DNA of 20,932 bases from G020348185 sp964525045 (GTDB taxonomy: Bacteria > Nitrospirota > Nitrospiria > Nitrospirales > UBA8639): positions 1-20,932 of the forward strand of contig CAZGFD010000040.1 of NCBI GenBank assembly GCA_964525045.1, read 5' to 3'. Each line of letters opens with the position of its first letter. Position 1 is the stretch's first letter. Made by a program: the position numbers and the translations under genes. Below the pieces are notes generated by a model. It searched no databases and was not told the DNA's origin. It was given only the letters and a program-made list of their open reading frames with translations. Below, piece by piece: positions 7,014 to 15,211 of this stretch.

Positions 7014-8771
7014 ATGCTGCAGCTACAACCCAGAAACCAGAAACTGTTCTTTCAGGAGGAAATTATTCCAGACGTTTACGGAAATCTTCATGGGTTGAAG
7101 GCCAGCCAGATTAGCCGGATGGAGCGGCTCTATCGACGAAGAGTGCCTCCGGAAAAAGTCGTCACGGCGGAAATTGCCCGTGCTTGTACGGAATTGTCGT
7201 ATGAAACCCGACGGCAAATCGGCCTTCTGATCGACCGGCGAGGCCATGTGGTGTCCGTTATTATTGGCAATGACCATGAACTGGTGATCCCACACTTATC
7301 CCGAAGTCGATCAGGGCTCAGATTATTGCGCGGTGTTCGATTAATCCATACCCACCTAAAAAATGAGCCCTTGAGCCGGGATGACTTAACAGATTTGGCT
7401 CTCCTTCGTTTGGATCTCATGATGGCCATCGGCGTTGGAAAAGATGGAAACCTTAAGGACGTCTATCTGGCTCACATTCTTCCTCAGTCCATTAACGGCA
7501 AATCCTACACGGAATGGAAGCCTTGTTCCTTTCAGGCTTTTCAATTGGATTGCAAGGACTTTATTCAGGGCCTTGAAAACGAGTTTACGAAAACGAACCC
7601 AAGGCTACAATCACATTCCAAGACCGTTCAGGCTATTTTGGTGAGTGTGTCTACTGGAAGTGCGCTTCGACAACAGGAACGTCTTGAGGAATTGGAAGAA
7701 CTGGCGCGCGCCAGCAACCTACAGGTATTAAGTTCGGTCGTTCAGCGTCCCCATGTCCTCCATCCCAAATATGTGTTAGGTCCTGGAAAACTCAAGGACG
7801 TCATTATTCAAGCCCTGCAATCAGGAGCGGATATGCTGGTATTTGACCAAGCCTTGTCTCCGGGACAAGTCCATGGTATCTCCGAATTGACCGAACTGCG
7901 AGTGCTTGATCGAACCCAACTCATCCTGGATATTTTTGCACAACGCGCGCATTCCAGAATTGGGAAGATTCAGGTTGAACTTGCACAGTTGCGATATCTC
8001 CTCCCCAGGCTTTCGCAGTCAAGTACGGCGTTTTCGCGATTGGGTGGAGGGATTGGCGCAAGAGGTCCTGGAGAAACCAAGTTAGAAACTGATCGTCGTC
8101 GGGCACGGGATCGGATTCGACGGCTTGAACGGGAATTGCAATCGGTTTCACGCGGAAGGGATCAGCAGCGAAGCATGCGGAATCGACGAGCGATTCCCGT
8201 CATCTCACTTATTGGGTATACCAATGCCGGGAAATCGACCCTCCTGAACGTCTTAACCGGGAGTCACCTGCCGGCGAAAAATCGTTTATTTGAAACCTTG
8301 GATACCGTGAGTCGTCGATTATTTCTCCCTGGCCGAGGTGAGGTGATTCTCACTGATACGGTTGGGTTTATTCGTGACCTGCCCGAAGATCTTTTGATGG
8401 CTTTTCAAACGACCCTTCAAGAGTTGAAAGATGCCGATCTATTGCTTCATGTGGTTGATGCCAATGCGTTGGATCCTGATCGTCATATCCACGCCGTTGA
8501 ATCGATCCTTGTCCAATTACAATTAGACACGATTCCTCGTATGCTCATATTCAATAAATGTGATCTCATTCCCCAAGATCAAGCGGCCATACTATGTGAG
8601 CGGTATCAAGCTATCGGGATTTCTGCGACACATGTCGATACTGTCATCCAAGTCCGACAAGAGCTGGCCAAGACCCTCAATGCGTTGGAGAGAGCTGAGG
8701 AAGTAAGGTGTAGGCCGGGACAAGGTCCCGCTGCCGATGTGCGTCCTAATCCTTCAGGGGTGAAGGTGTGA
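7014..8771 (+). CDS. hflX: GTPase HflX, long form with N-terminal extension
   Basis: 585 residues as drawn, well above the ~430 of E. coli HflX. The GTPase rescues or splits stalled ribosomes under stress. Residues 1-~200 form an extra N-terminal region (GNLHGLKASQISRMERLYRRR…) seen in some long HflX proteins. The classic HflX N-domain follows (RLEELEELARAS… HPKYVLGPGKL), then a GGIGARGPGETKLETDRRR linker, then the G domain: G1 GYTNAGKS at 401-408, G3 DTVGF at 448-452, G4 NKCD at 514-517. The ATG at 7014 has only a distant G-run upstream. A perfect AGGAGG (7054-7059) stands five bases before an in-frame ATT (7065), leaving the true start open. The stop overlaps nth (GTGA). Confidence 0.9.
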   Translation: MLQLQPRNQKLFFQEEIIPDVYGNLHGLKASQISRMERLYRRRVPPEKVVTAEIARACTELSYETRRQIGLLIDRRGHVVSVIIGNDHELVIPHLSRSRSGLRLLRGVRLIHTHLKNEPLSRDDLTDLALLRLDLMMAIGVGKDGNLKDVYLAHILPQSINGKSYTEWKPCSFQAFQLDCKDFIQGLENEFTKTNPRLQSHSKTVQAILVSVSTGSALRQQERLEELEELARASNLQVLSSVVQRPHVLHPKYVLGPGKLKDVIIQALQSGADMLVFDQALSPGQVHGISELTELRVLDRTQLILDIFAQRAHSRIGKIQVELAQLRYLLPRLSQSSTAFSRLGGGIGARGPGETKLETDRRRARDRIRRLERELQSVSRGRDQQRSMRNRRAIPVISLIGYTNAGKSTLLNVLTGSHLPAKNRLFETLDTVSRRLFLPGRGEVILTDTVGFIRDLPEDLLMAFQTTLQELKDADLLLHVVDANALDPDRHIHAVESILVQLQLDTIPRMLIFNKCDLIPQDQAAILCERYQAIGISATHVDTVIQVRQELAKTLNALERAEEVRCRPGQGPAADVRPNPSGVKV

Positions 8772-9475
8772 GGAAACTTGCGGAGAGGGTAAGAAGACCA
8801 CCTCCTCTGCCCCACGTTCAACGAAAGCGTCCTCGACCATCCAAAGCCAGGATTCAACGAATATTTGAGGTCTTAGACAGGGAGATTCCCGATGCTGAAG
8901 TCGAACTGGATGCCACCAATCCCCTTGAATTGCTGGTAGCCACGATCCTTTCGGCACAATGTACGGATGAGCGAGTGAATATGGTGACGCCAACATTATT
9001 TTCACGGTATCGAAGCGCGGCTGATTATGCCAATGCCGATCAGATAGAATTAGAAAGCCTGATTCGGTCAACAGGCTTTTTCAAAAGTAAAGCACGCAAT
9101 ATTATTGCCTGTGGCCGGGCCCTGACGGAACAATTTGAAGGAAACGTTCCTGATACCATGGAATCCCTGACCTCCTTGCCGGGTGTTGGCAGGAAAACTG
9201 CGAACGTCATCTTAGGCAACCACTTTGGGCACCCCGCGGTCGTGGTGGACACCCATGTCAAACGGGTTGCCAACCGACTTCATTTGACCACCAGCCAGGA
9301 CCCAACCGAAATCGAAGGGGACCTTCAACGCATTCTCCCCCAAACGCAATGGACCAAAGGAGCGCAACGGTTGCTCCTGCATGGGCGTTATGTGTGCCAA
9401 GCTCGAACGCCGAAATGTGAGGCTTGCGTCCTTTACGCCGATTGTTTGTGGGAGGCAAAACGACCACGTTTATGA
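8768..9475 (+). CDS. nth: Endonuclease III (DNA glycosylase/AP lyase)
   Basis: Removes oxidised pyrimidines and cleaves at AP sites in base-excision repair. 235 residues. The helix-hairpin-helix LPGVGRKTAN carries catalytic Lys143. Catalytic Asp161 lies in VVVDTHVKR. The [4Fe-4S] cysteines are C210-X6-C217-X2-C220-X5-C226, the exact family spacing. A basic N-terminal tail of about 25 residues (many Arg, Lys and Pro) precedes the fold. The GTG start overlaps the hflX stop by GTGA and its own stop overlaps yicC by ATGA, so all three are probably translationally coupled. Confidence 0.96.
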   Translation: MRKLAERVRRPPPLPHVQRKRPRPSKARIQRIFEVLDREIPDAEVELDATNPLELLVATILSAQCTDERVNMVTPTLFSRYRSAADYANADQIELESLIRSTGFFKSKARNIIACGRALTEQFEGNVPDTMESLTSLPGVGRKTANVILGNHFGHPAVVVDTHVKRVANRLHLTTSQDPTEIEGDLQRILPQTQWTKGAQRLLLHGRYVCQARTPKCEACVLYADCLWEAKRPRL

Positions 9476-10347
9476 AAAGCATGACGGGATATGGCAAACG
9501 GGAAATGGTCTGGAAAGGGATGGCCTTGGGGGTGGAAGTCCGGTCGGTAAATCATCGGTTTTGCGAAATTGTTCCACGCCTGCCTAAGGGGCTTGGAGGT
9601 CTAGAAGAGGACCTCAGGCGGATTATCCATCGGTACTGTGAGCGGGGTCGAATTGAGTATACCGTCTTGATGAATGGGAATACCGCCGGGGCAAAGACCC
9701 TTGCCCTTGACCGGGCTATGGCCACTCAATATCACCACCTTTTGCAGAACCTGCAACGAGAATTCCATTTAGAGGGCCGCATTGATGTGGGACTGGTTGC
9801 GGGATTTCGCGATGTGGTCTCGGTGGCTGAGCCAGTGATAGAGGAGGGGGATGTCAAGCCGGTTCTCAAACGTCTCATGAGTGGGGCGCTTGTCGATCTG
9901 ACCCATATGCGTTCTCAGGAAGGGAAAAACCTTCTTTCCGATATGACCGACCGCCTCAAGCATATACGGAATCACCTGGGAAAAATTAAAAAGCGTATTC
10001 CCCATGCTGTTCAGGATCATTTTGATCGGATGAAAGGACGAGTCCAGAAATTACTCGGGAATGAACCTCAATCTCAGGACCGCCTCAATCAGGAACTCGC
10101 TGTCTATGCCGACCGGTGTGATGTCACTGAGGAGTTGACAAGGCTTCAGAGCCATCTGGCACAATTCCACAAGACGATCAGGGGAAAGCGGTCTATGGGC
10201 AGACGGCTAGATTTTCTCCTCCAAGAAATGGGACGGGAGGTGAACACGATTGGATCGAAAGCCAATGATGCGGAGATCGCACTTCACATCGTTGAGATTA
10301 AAAGTGAATTAGAAAAAATCCGAGAACAAGTGCAGAACATCGAATGA
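9472..10347 (+). CDS. yicC: YicC family protein (RNA-processing-linked)
   Basis: 291 residues starting MKSMTGYGK, the hallmark YicC N-terminus, and ending EIKSELEKIREQVQNIE, the usual C-terminal helix. Conserved internal segments include VRSVNHRFCEI and QEGKNLLSDM. YicC proteins have been linked to RNA degradation or endoribonuclease activity. The ATG at 9472 is preferred over upstream in-frame starts because it yields the canonical N-terminus and overlaps the nth stop. It sits directly upstream of gmk, the common yicC-gmk-rpoZ order. Confidence 0.93.
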   Translation: MKSMTGYGKREMVWKGMALGVEVRSVNHRFCEIVPRLPKGLGGLEEDLRRIIHRYCERGRIEYTVLMNGNTAGAKTLALDRAMATQYHHLLQNLQREFHLEGRIDVGLVAGFRDVVSVAEPVIEEGDVKPVLKRLMSGALVDLTHMRSQEGKNLLSDMTDRLKHIRNHLGKIKKRIPHAVQDHFDRMKGRVQKLLGNEPQSQDRLNQELAVYADRCDVTEELTRLQSHLAQFHKTIRGKRSMGRRLDFLLQEMGREVNTIGSKANDAEIALHIVEIKSELEKIREQVQNIE

Positions 10348-10389
10348 TTATCTTTCAGCATTATGTCCAAGCCCAGGGGTCCGTCCGTC

Positions 10390-11037
10390 ATGTCTGACCG
10401 TAGGATTTTATATGTGGTTTCCGGCCCCTCCGGTGTCGGAAAATCTTCAATTTCCCGGAAAGTCCTCGAGACTGTTTCTGATCTTCGACTCTCGATTTCC
10501 TGTACCACCCGATCCCCAAGATCCGGAGAGGTGCATGGGCGTGAATATTCGTTTCTCAGTGAACGGGAGTTTCGCCGTATGATTGAGGAAGAAGCCTTCG
10601 CCGAATGGGCCGAGGTCTATGGCTACTTGTATGGGACGCCCTGGGAAGAATTGATTGGAGTAAGGAAGCCAAAACACGATATAATTCTGGATATCGATGT
10701 GCAAGGCGCCAGACAAGTCATGCGTAATTTGGATGATGCGATTTCAGTATTCGTGATGCCTCCGTCCTTGGAAATATTAAAGGCCCGTTTACGGGGACGA
10801 GGAACGGACAGTCCCGACATGGTTGAGCGGCGATTTCAACAAGCCCAGGAAGAAATGCAACATTACCATGAATACGATTACACGATTCTCAATGGCAGTT
10901 TGGAAAAGGCCGCGAAAGAATTTTCCTCCGTTGTGTTGGCTGAGCGGCGGCGCACGAAACGGGTCGATCCGGCCTGGCTCCAAAAGATTGGACTTTTGAG
11001 AACAGATGAACTTGAACAACCCACGATAACTCCATAA
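10390..11037 (+). CDS. gmk: Guanylate kinase
   Basis: Phosphorylates GMP to GDP with ATP. From this ATG it has 215 residues and begins MSDRRILYVVSGPSGVGKS, with the P-loop at 12-19, close to other Gmk proteins. GMP-binding elements follow: SCTTRSPRSGEVHGREYSF and the IILDIDVQGARQV stretch. An AGGGG at about 10375-10379 supports this start. An in-frame ATG at 10363 would add nine residues but has no ribosome-binding site. It is followed 20 bp later by rpoZ. Confidence 0.95.
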   Translation: MSDRRILYVVSGPSGVGKSSISRKVLETVSDLRLSISCTTRSPRSGEVHGREYSFLSEREFRRMIEEEAFAEWAEVYGYLYGTPWEELIGVRKPKHDIILDIDVQGARQVMRNLDDAISVFVMPPSLEILKARLRGRGTDSPDMVERRFQQAQEEMQHYHEYDYTILNGSLEKAAKEFSSVVLAERRRTKRVDPAWLQKIGLLRTDELEQPTITP

Positions 11038-11057
11038 TGAGAAAGGAATGACGTCCG

Positions 11058-11432
11058 ATGATGGATCCCTTAGTTTTGCTTCCTGAACACCATCAAAAAC
11101 AATTTGACTCACGTTTTCGAATTGTGTTGATTGCTGCCCAACGGGCCAAACATATGATGCAAGGCCCTCCAACGGAGGGAACCAGTAAGTTCATGAAAGA
11201 AACCTCTCAGGCATTGGAAGAAGTCTTGAAGGGCGATGTCCCATTTTTAATTGGGTCGGACGCGCGTCAGGCCATCAAGGAAGCTCATAGCGTCCATGAC
11301 CGCGAATTTGCCCCCTCTCTCTTGGCTCAACCGGATGAGAATGCCAAGGAAATTCAAAAAGAATTAAGTGTCTATATCGATGATTCCCCCAACAGTGAAG
11401 AAGAGGAACCAGAGGTCCAAGAACCGAGCTAA
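11058..11432 (+). CDS. rpoZ: RNA polymerase omega subunit
   Basis: 124 residues. The core at 17-40 (DSRFRIVLIAAQRAKHMMQGPP) matches the omega signature (x-R-x-x-L-V-x-x-A-x-x-R-A), followed by a helical part containing QALEEVLKG. Omega helps assemble and stabilise the beta-prime subunit. The protein is longer than E. coli omega because of a C-terminal acidic tail (about 105-124, many Glu, Asp and Pro). An AAAGGAA lies about ten bases upstream; a second ATG follows at once (11061). Position between gmk and coaBC is the usual one. Confidence 0.88.
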   Translation: MMDPLVLLPEHHQKQFDSRFRIVLIAAQRAKHMMQGPPTEGTSKFMKETSQALEEVLKGDVPFLIGSDARQAIKEAHSVHDREFAPSLLAQPDENAKEIQKELSVYIDDSPNSEEEEPEVQEPS

Positions 11433-11447
11433 TAGGTCAATAGGCTG

Positions 11448-12683
11448 ATGAGCGAATCTTACGATACTTTGAAAGAAAAGCGAATCATTCTTGGTGTCAC
11501 GGGGAGTATTGCTGCGTATAAAGCCGTCAGTTTGCTCCGGACTCTCGTTCAGGCAGGGGCGGAGGTTTCTGTCGTTATGACTCAATCAGCCACCAGATTT
11601 ATCGCCCCCCTGACGTTTGAAGTATTGTCCAAACAGCCTGTGGCCGTGGACATGTTTTCCGGTCATCAGGACATGAGGCATATCACGTGGCCTGAACAGG
11701 CTGACCTCATCCTTCTTGCCCCTTGCACGGCCAATCGATTGGCCAAATATGCTCTCGGATTTGCTGATGATCTTCTGAGTACCATGTTAATGACGACGCG
11801 ATGTCCGGTGGTCATTGCCCCTGCCATGGATGGAGAGATGTGGGATCAACCGGCGTTGAAAAGCCATGTCACCGCTCTTCGGGAACGAGGGGTGACGATC
11901 ATCGAACCGGAAGTCGGACCGTTGGCCTCCGGAAAATGGTGCCAGGGGCGATTGCCATCAGAAGATACCATCATGGCTGCGATTCAAGAATCATTACGAA
12001 AGTCTTATGATTGGGTGGGACATCATTTTTTGATTTCAGCGGGCCCGACACGAGAGCCGATTGATGCTGTTCGGTTTATGTCCAATGGATCATCCGGGAA
12101 AATGGGGTACGCCTTGGCCGAGGCAGCGGTGGCAAGGGGAGCCCGAGTCACCTTAGTCAGTGGCCCGACAGAGTTGTCCCCCCCCTCTCGTTGCGAATTC
12201 CTTTCGGTCACCACCGCCGAGGAAATGTATCAGACCCTGGCTTCGAAGTTTGAACGGGCTACCGTTCTGATCATGGCTGCCGCGGTGGGGGATTTTCGGC
12301 CTCGACAGGTCACGCCTGAAAAATTCAAGAAACACGACTGGAATGGAGAACCACTTGAAATTGAACGAACCACAGACATTCTGGCCGCCCTGTCTGCTCA
12401 ACGTACGCATCAAACCCTGGTGGGTTTTGCGGCCGAAACCAGCAATCTCGTGGAAAATGGACAAGAGAAATTGAAGAAGAAGAGCCTCGATATGATCGTG
12501 GTCAATCAAATTGGAGGCACACACTCAGCCTTCGGCAGCGAAACGAATGAGGTGATTCTCATCACTCGAGGGCAAACCCCTCAATTGATTCCCCGTCTTT
12601 CTAAAAGAGTTGTCGCTGACCGAATTTTAAATGAATTGCGTACCTTCACTGTCCCCGCTCCCTCTCGCCAGCCTGCATCATAA
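11448..12683 (+). CDS. coaBC: Bifunctional phosphopantothenoylcysteine decarboxylase/synthetase
   Basis: Coenzyme A biosynthesis: the C-terminal CoaB half joins cysteine to 4'-phosphopantothenate using CTP, and the N-terminal CoaC half decarboxylates the product with FMN. 411 residues. CoaC features: GSIAAYK at 19-25 (FMN binding), catalytic-type His78, and PAMDGEMW at 125-132. The last is normally PXMNXXMW, so the usual Asn is Asp here. CoaB features: SAGPTREPIDAVRFMSNGSSGKMG at 197-220, GFAAET, and a C-terminal NQIGGTHSAFGSETNEV. It is 15 bp after rpoZ and within the same run of genes. Confidence 0.95.
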   Translation: MSESYDTLKEKRIILGVTGSIAAYKAVSLLRTLVQAGAEVSVVMTQSATRFIAPLTFEVLSKQPVAVDMFSGHQDMRHITWPEQADLILLAPCTANRLAKYALGFADDLLSTMLMTTRCPVVIAPAMDGEMWDQPALKSHVTALRERGVTIIEPEVGPLASGKWCQGRLPSEDTIMAAIQESLRKSYDWVGHHFLISAGPTREPIDAVRFMSNGSSGKMGYALAEAAVARGARVTLVSGPTELSPPSRCEFLSVTTAEEMYQTLASKFERATVLIMAAAVGDFRPRQVTPEKFKKHDWNGEPLEIERTTDILAALSAQRTHQTLVGFAAETSNLVENGQEKLKKKSLDMIVVNQIGGTHSAFGSETNEVILITRGQTPQLIPRLSKRVVADRILNELRTFTVPAPSRQPAS

Positions 12684-12737
12684 ATCTCACCCACCCTTTT
12701 GACGGGGACGGGAATTTCATACAGAAAGGATAAACCT

Positions 12738-13091
12738 ATGAATCCCCATGCCATTGTCATTGAGAAACATCCGAAACGCGTGAAGATCACATTTAACGGC
12801 ATAAGGATTGCCGATACCCGAAAGGCGCTAGTGTTGCGTGAGGGCAAACTCCCCCCGGTCCTCTATCTTCCCCGGGAAGATGTGGATATGACCCTACTTC
12901 AGCCAACCGATCATTCGACTCACTGTCCGTTTAAAGGGAACGCGGCATATTATTCAGTTAAGGCGGAAGGGAAAAGTGCGCCGGATGCGGTTTGGACATA
13001 CGAATCCCCCAATTCCGAGGTTGCCGAAATCAAGGATTACCTCGCATTTTACGAAGAAAAGATGGATGCGATTGATGAACTGTCCGAATGA
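12738..13091 (+). CDS. DUF427 (NTP_transf_9-like) small protein
   Basis: 117 residues from the ATG at 12738, supported by an AAAGGA about nine bases upstream. An in-frame start at 12699 would add 13 unconserved residues. Family features: RKALVLREGKLPPVLYLPREDVDM, the HSTHCPFKGNAAYYSV core at about 59-74, AVWTYESPNSEV, and a terminal DYLAFYEEKMD. The fold is known for PF04248 members but the biochemical role is not established. It is the last gene of the plus-strand run and lies before a strong hairpin. Confidence 0.88.
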   Translation: MNPHAIVIEKHPKRVKITFNGIRIADTRKALVLREGKLPPVLYLPREDVDMTLLQPTDHSTHCPFKGNAAYYSVKAEGKSAPDAVWTYESPNSEVAEIKDYLAFYEEKMDAIDELSE

Positions 13092-13165
13092 CGGGAGGAG
13101 TTGGGGAATGTAGTCGGTCGGTCTTCCGGATCAATTTTTTTGGGCAATGAATTTCCGAAATATCT

Positions 13166-14089
13166 TCATTTCCCACTAAACCGCCCCTCGTGTTTTTGTT
13201 GGCTTTTTTCAAAACCACGAGGGGCGGTATTTTGTTTGATAATAGAATCAAAGTCAGCAGTCGGGAAAATATCCAACGCCGTCTTACGCGATACGTTATA
13301 AATACAACCTCCTTGGGCTTCAATAGCCATCTTTGCCGCAGAAAAGGCTTTACGCTGCAAATCCAACTGGGGCATGGTCCATGTTTCTCCGGGCTGTCTG
13401 TATTCCGGGTGGAAATGATTTCTTTCCCCGTGATGTATGAAGATTTCACCATGCTGACAGGTCCTCCCTGACGAGGTTGGGACCTCAAAAGTGAAATCCA
13501 CACCGAGAAGATACATCTCGCGAATCCCCATAAAAAATGCCATTTGAATTTGCGGGTAAAGGACAGTCCAGCCGCCATACACGCCCTTGAGCGCGTTGTC
13601 GGAAAACATGCCGACATATTCCCCTTCGACTTTGGGCTCGCTCAGAGCGTTTAACCATATGATGTCATCTGCAGCCGGAAAATAAGGCTTTACGTCTTCA
13701 TGATAAATCTTGCATAACTGCAGTTCCTTAATACTGTTGGCATTATTTTCTGCCACAAGAACATCAAGGACAGAATAATACGTCGGTCTCCACTCAGTCT
13801 TTGGAAAGGCCAGATAAATTTTATTGCAGGCAAAAGTGATCTCATTTTTCAGCAGATCCAGGTCTTCGATGGTTAAGCTAGGACCGTTTCCGATAATGAA
13901 GCATCGCCGGCCCTTATGGATATCTTTGAGATTGGCCACTTTACGTTCATTTGCAGATAAGAACACCCCACAAGATATGAAGGGCAGCATCAGGAAATTT
14001 CGAAGGCGTCTATACCTGGCCTTTACCGCCGGTTTGAGGCGGTTTCTTCGCTCATAGAGATAAAACGGGTTTAACTTTCTACTTAACAT
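13166..14089 (-). CDS. GNGPSL/DUF115 (MptE-like) protein 1, candidate glycan transferase
   Basis: 307 residues from the ATG at 14089; a GTG lies one codon upstream. Key motifs: IIGNGPSL near 65-72, NEITFACNKIYLAF, WRPTYYSVLD, GIREMYLLGVDF near 188-199, and NHFHPEYRQPGETWTMPQLD near 224-243. It resembles stand-alone MptE-like/DUF115 proteins of polysaccharide loci. The GNGPSL … N-x-Y … YLxGxDF layout also recalls GT42 sialyltransferases. It is clearly paralogous to the protein at 19452-20276. The basic N-terminus has a hydrophobic patch (about 33-45). The last codons overlap the hairpin at 13180-13228. It is the last gene of the minus-strand cassette, 18 bases after the SIS gene. Biochemical activity is inferred. 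Confidence 0.75.
   Translation of the reverse strand: MLSRKLNPFYLYERRNRLKPAVKARYRRLRNFLMLPFISCGVFLSANERKVANLKDIHKGRRCFIIGNGPSLTIEDLDLLKNEITFACNKIYLAFPKTEWRPTYYSVLDVLVAENNANSIKELQLCKIYHEDVKPYFPAADDIIWLNALSEPKVEGEYVGMFSDNALKGVYGGWTVLYPQIQMAFFMGIREMYLLGVDFTFEVPTSSGRTCQHGEIFIHHGERNHFHPEYRQPGETWTMPQLDLQRKAFSAAKMAIEAQGGCIYNVSRKTALDIFPTADFDSIIKQNTAPRGFEKSQQKHEGRFSGK
13180..13236 (+). terminator. Strong terminator hairpin for the plus-strand operon, inside the end of the convergent gene
   Basis: ACCGCCCCTCGTG (13180-13192) and CACGAGGGGCGGT (13216-13228) form a perfect 13-bp stem around a T-rich 23-base loop. On the plus strand it is followed by ATTTTGTTT. It lies about 90 bases past the DUF427 stop. 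The left arm also encodes the last residues of the minus-strand DUF115 protein 1, so two convergent genes share this DNA. On the minus strand no T-run follows. Confidence 0.7.
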
Positions 14090-14107
14090 CACGGCATGGC
14101 AAATCCA

Positions 14108-15211
14108 TCAAGGGGTTACATCCCTTGCCAGCATGTCCCCAACACAAAAAATTATAATAGAATGAACGGCTTCTGTAATATTATAATTCCTACTATTGAC
14201 CCAAAAATTCAAATTTCCTAATGAGTTGAGCCTGTTGCCGGATGAACAACCTGACAGGGTTACCAATGGCAGCCCTTTTTGTTTAGCTGACAGTGCGGCG
14301 TTGACGGTGTTTTTGGACTCACCACTGCAACTGAGCAGGACAACAGCATCTTTCGAATCTGCAAAATCCTCCAAACATTGGGCCAACCACTTTTCCTGTC
14401 CATAATCATTATAAAACGCACTCATTAAATTATGGTCGTTAAAGGTCACGGTACGAATCTGACTTTGCTTCGTAAAATCGGTAGCGGCATGGCTGGCAAC
14501 CGAAGCACTTCCCCCATTTCCGGCAAAAATCATTTTTCCATCCCGAGAAGATACAGTCCGGCATAAATCACGAAATTGAACAATTTCGGACTGGTAATCC
14601 TTTTCATTCAACGCCTGTTGATGGCGATAAAAATGTTCCGTAAAAAAATTTTTAGTATCCCCGGCTTGCTCCAAGAGGTTGGCAGCAGCCAAAACCCAGA
14701 TCAAATGAGTGCATTCCACGACATTGTAGGCAGTGCTGTCGACCCACAAAGACGGCTCACCGATTTTTCGCAGTGGATTTTCTGGTGAAAAGCCGGTAAA
14801 GGAGACAACCCGGAGATTTTTATTTTTCGCAAAATTTGCCGCCTTAACAATATTTGGCGAACACCCGCTGGAACTAATCAACACCACGACGTCGCCGGAA
14901 TCGGCATAGGCTTCTAGGGCACGCGCCACCCAGTTCTCATATCCATAGTCGTTCGCAAACGCGGTAATCAGGTTGTGGTCATTAAAGCAGACTGAACGGA
15001 CCTTGGCATGCTGGGTGAATTCTGTCGCGGCATGGCTGGAAATAGATGCACTGGCCCCGTTGCCTGCAAAGATCAATTTGTTGCCGGAGACTTTTGCCTT
15101 TTGACAAATCTCAGCAAAGGCCATCAGGGGTTTGGAAACGTCTTCTTGTGAGAGTAGGCGACGAAAACAGTCGAAATAGTCAACGATAAATTTCTCGTCT
15201 GCGATATCCAT
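14108..15211 (-). CDS. Tandem double-SIS protein, phosphoheptose-isomerase-like
   Basis: 367 residues made of two homologous SIS domains, about 181 residues apart. Half 1 has IFAGNGASASISSHAATEF near 47-65; half 2 has IFAGNGGSASVASHAATDF near 228-246. Each is followed by FNDHNL…AF..DYG, a Ser/Gly sugar-phosphate loop (SSSGCSPN; SCSGESKN) and a late His (near 169 and 350). GmhA-type isomerases use a Glu and a His; the Glu is kept in half 1 but is Asp in half 2, while both His remain. Single-domain GmhA is about 190 residues, so this is a fused duplicate. The ATG shares one base with the preceding stop (TGATG). Likely substrate: a ketose or aldose phosphate feeding the CMP-sugar pathway. Confidence 0.85.
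   Translation of the reverse strand: MDIADEKFIVDYFDCFRRLLSQEDVSKPLMAFAEICQKAKVSGNKLIFAGNGASASISSHAATEFTQHAKVRSVCFNDHNLITAFANDYGYENWVARALEAYADSGDVVVLISSSGCSPNIVKAANFAKNKNLRVVSFTGFSPENPLRKIGEPSLWVDSTAYNVVECTHLIWVLAAANLLEQAGDTKNFFTEHFYRHQQALNEKDYQSEIVQFRDLCRTVSSRDGKMIFAGNGGSASVASHAATDFTKQSQIRTVTFNDHNLMSAFYNDYGQEKWLAQCLEDFADSKDAVVLLSCSGESKNTVNAALSAKQKGLPLVTLSGCSSGNRLNSLGNLNFWVNSRNYNITEAVHSIIIFCVGDMLARDVTP

Noticed and set aside
6827..7114. 95-residue open frame between tsaD and hflX
   Set aside because: It overlaps the tsaD stop and the hflX start in another frame, lacks a ribosome site and shows no motif.
12153..12524. 123-residue open frame antisense to coaBC
   Set aside because: Shadow of CoaB codons, without start signal or recognisable motif.
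13030..13617. 195-residue open frame overlapping the end of DUF115 protein 1 on the same strand
   Set aside because: Out of frame with the conserved protein; it covers the terminator and the DUF427 3' end, and its sequence has no family features.
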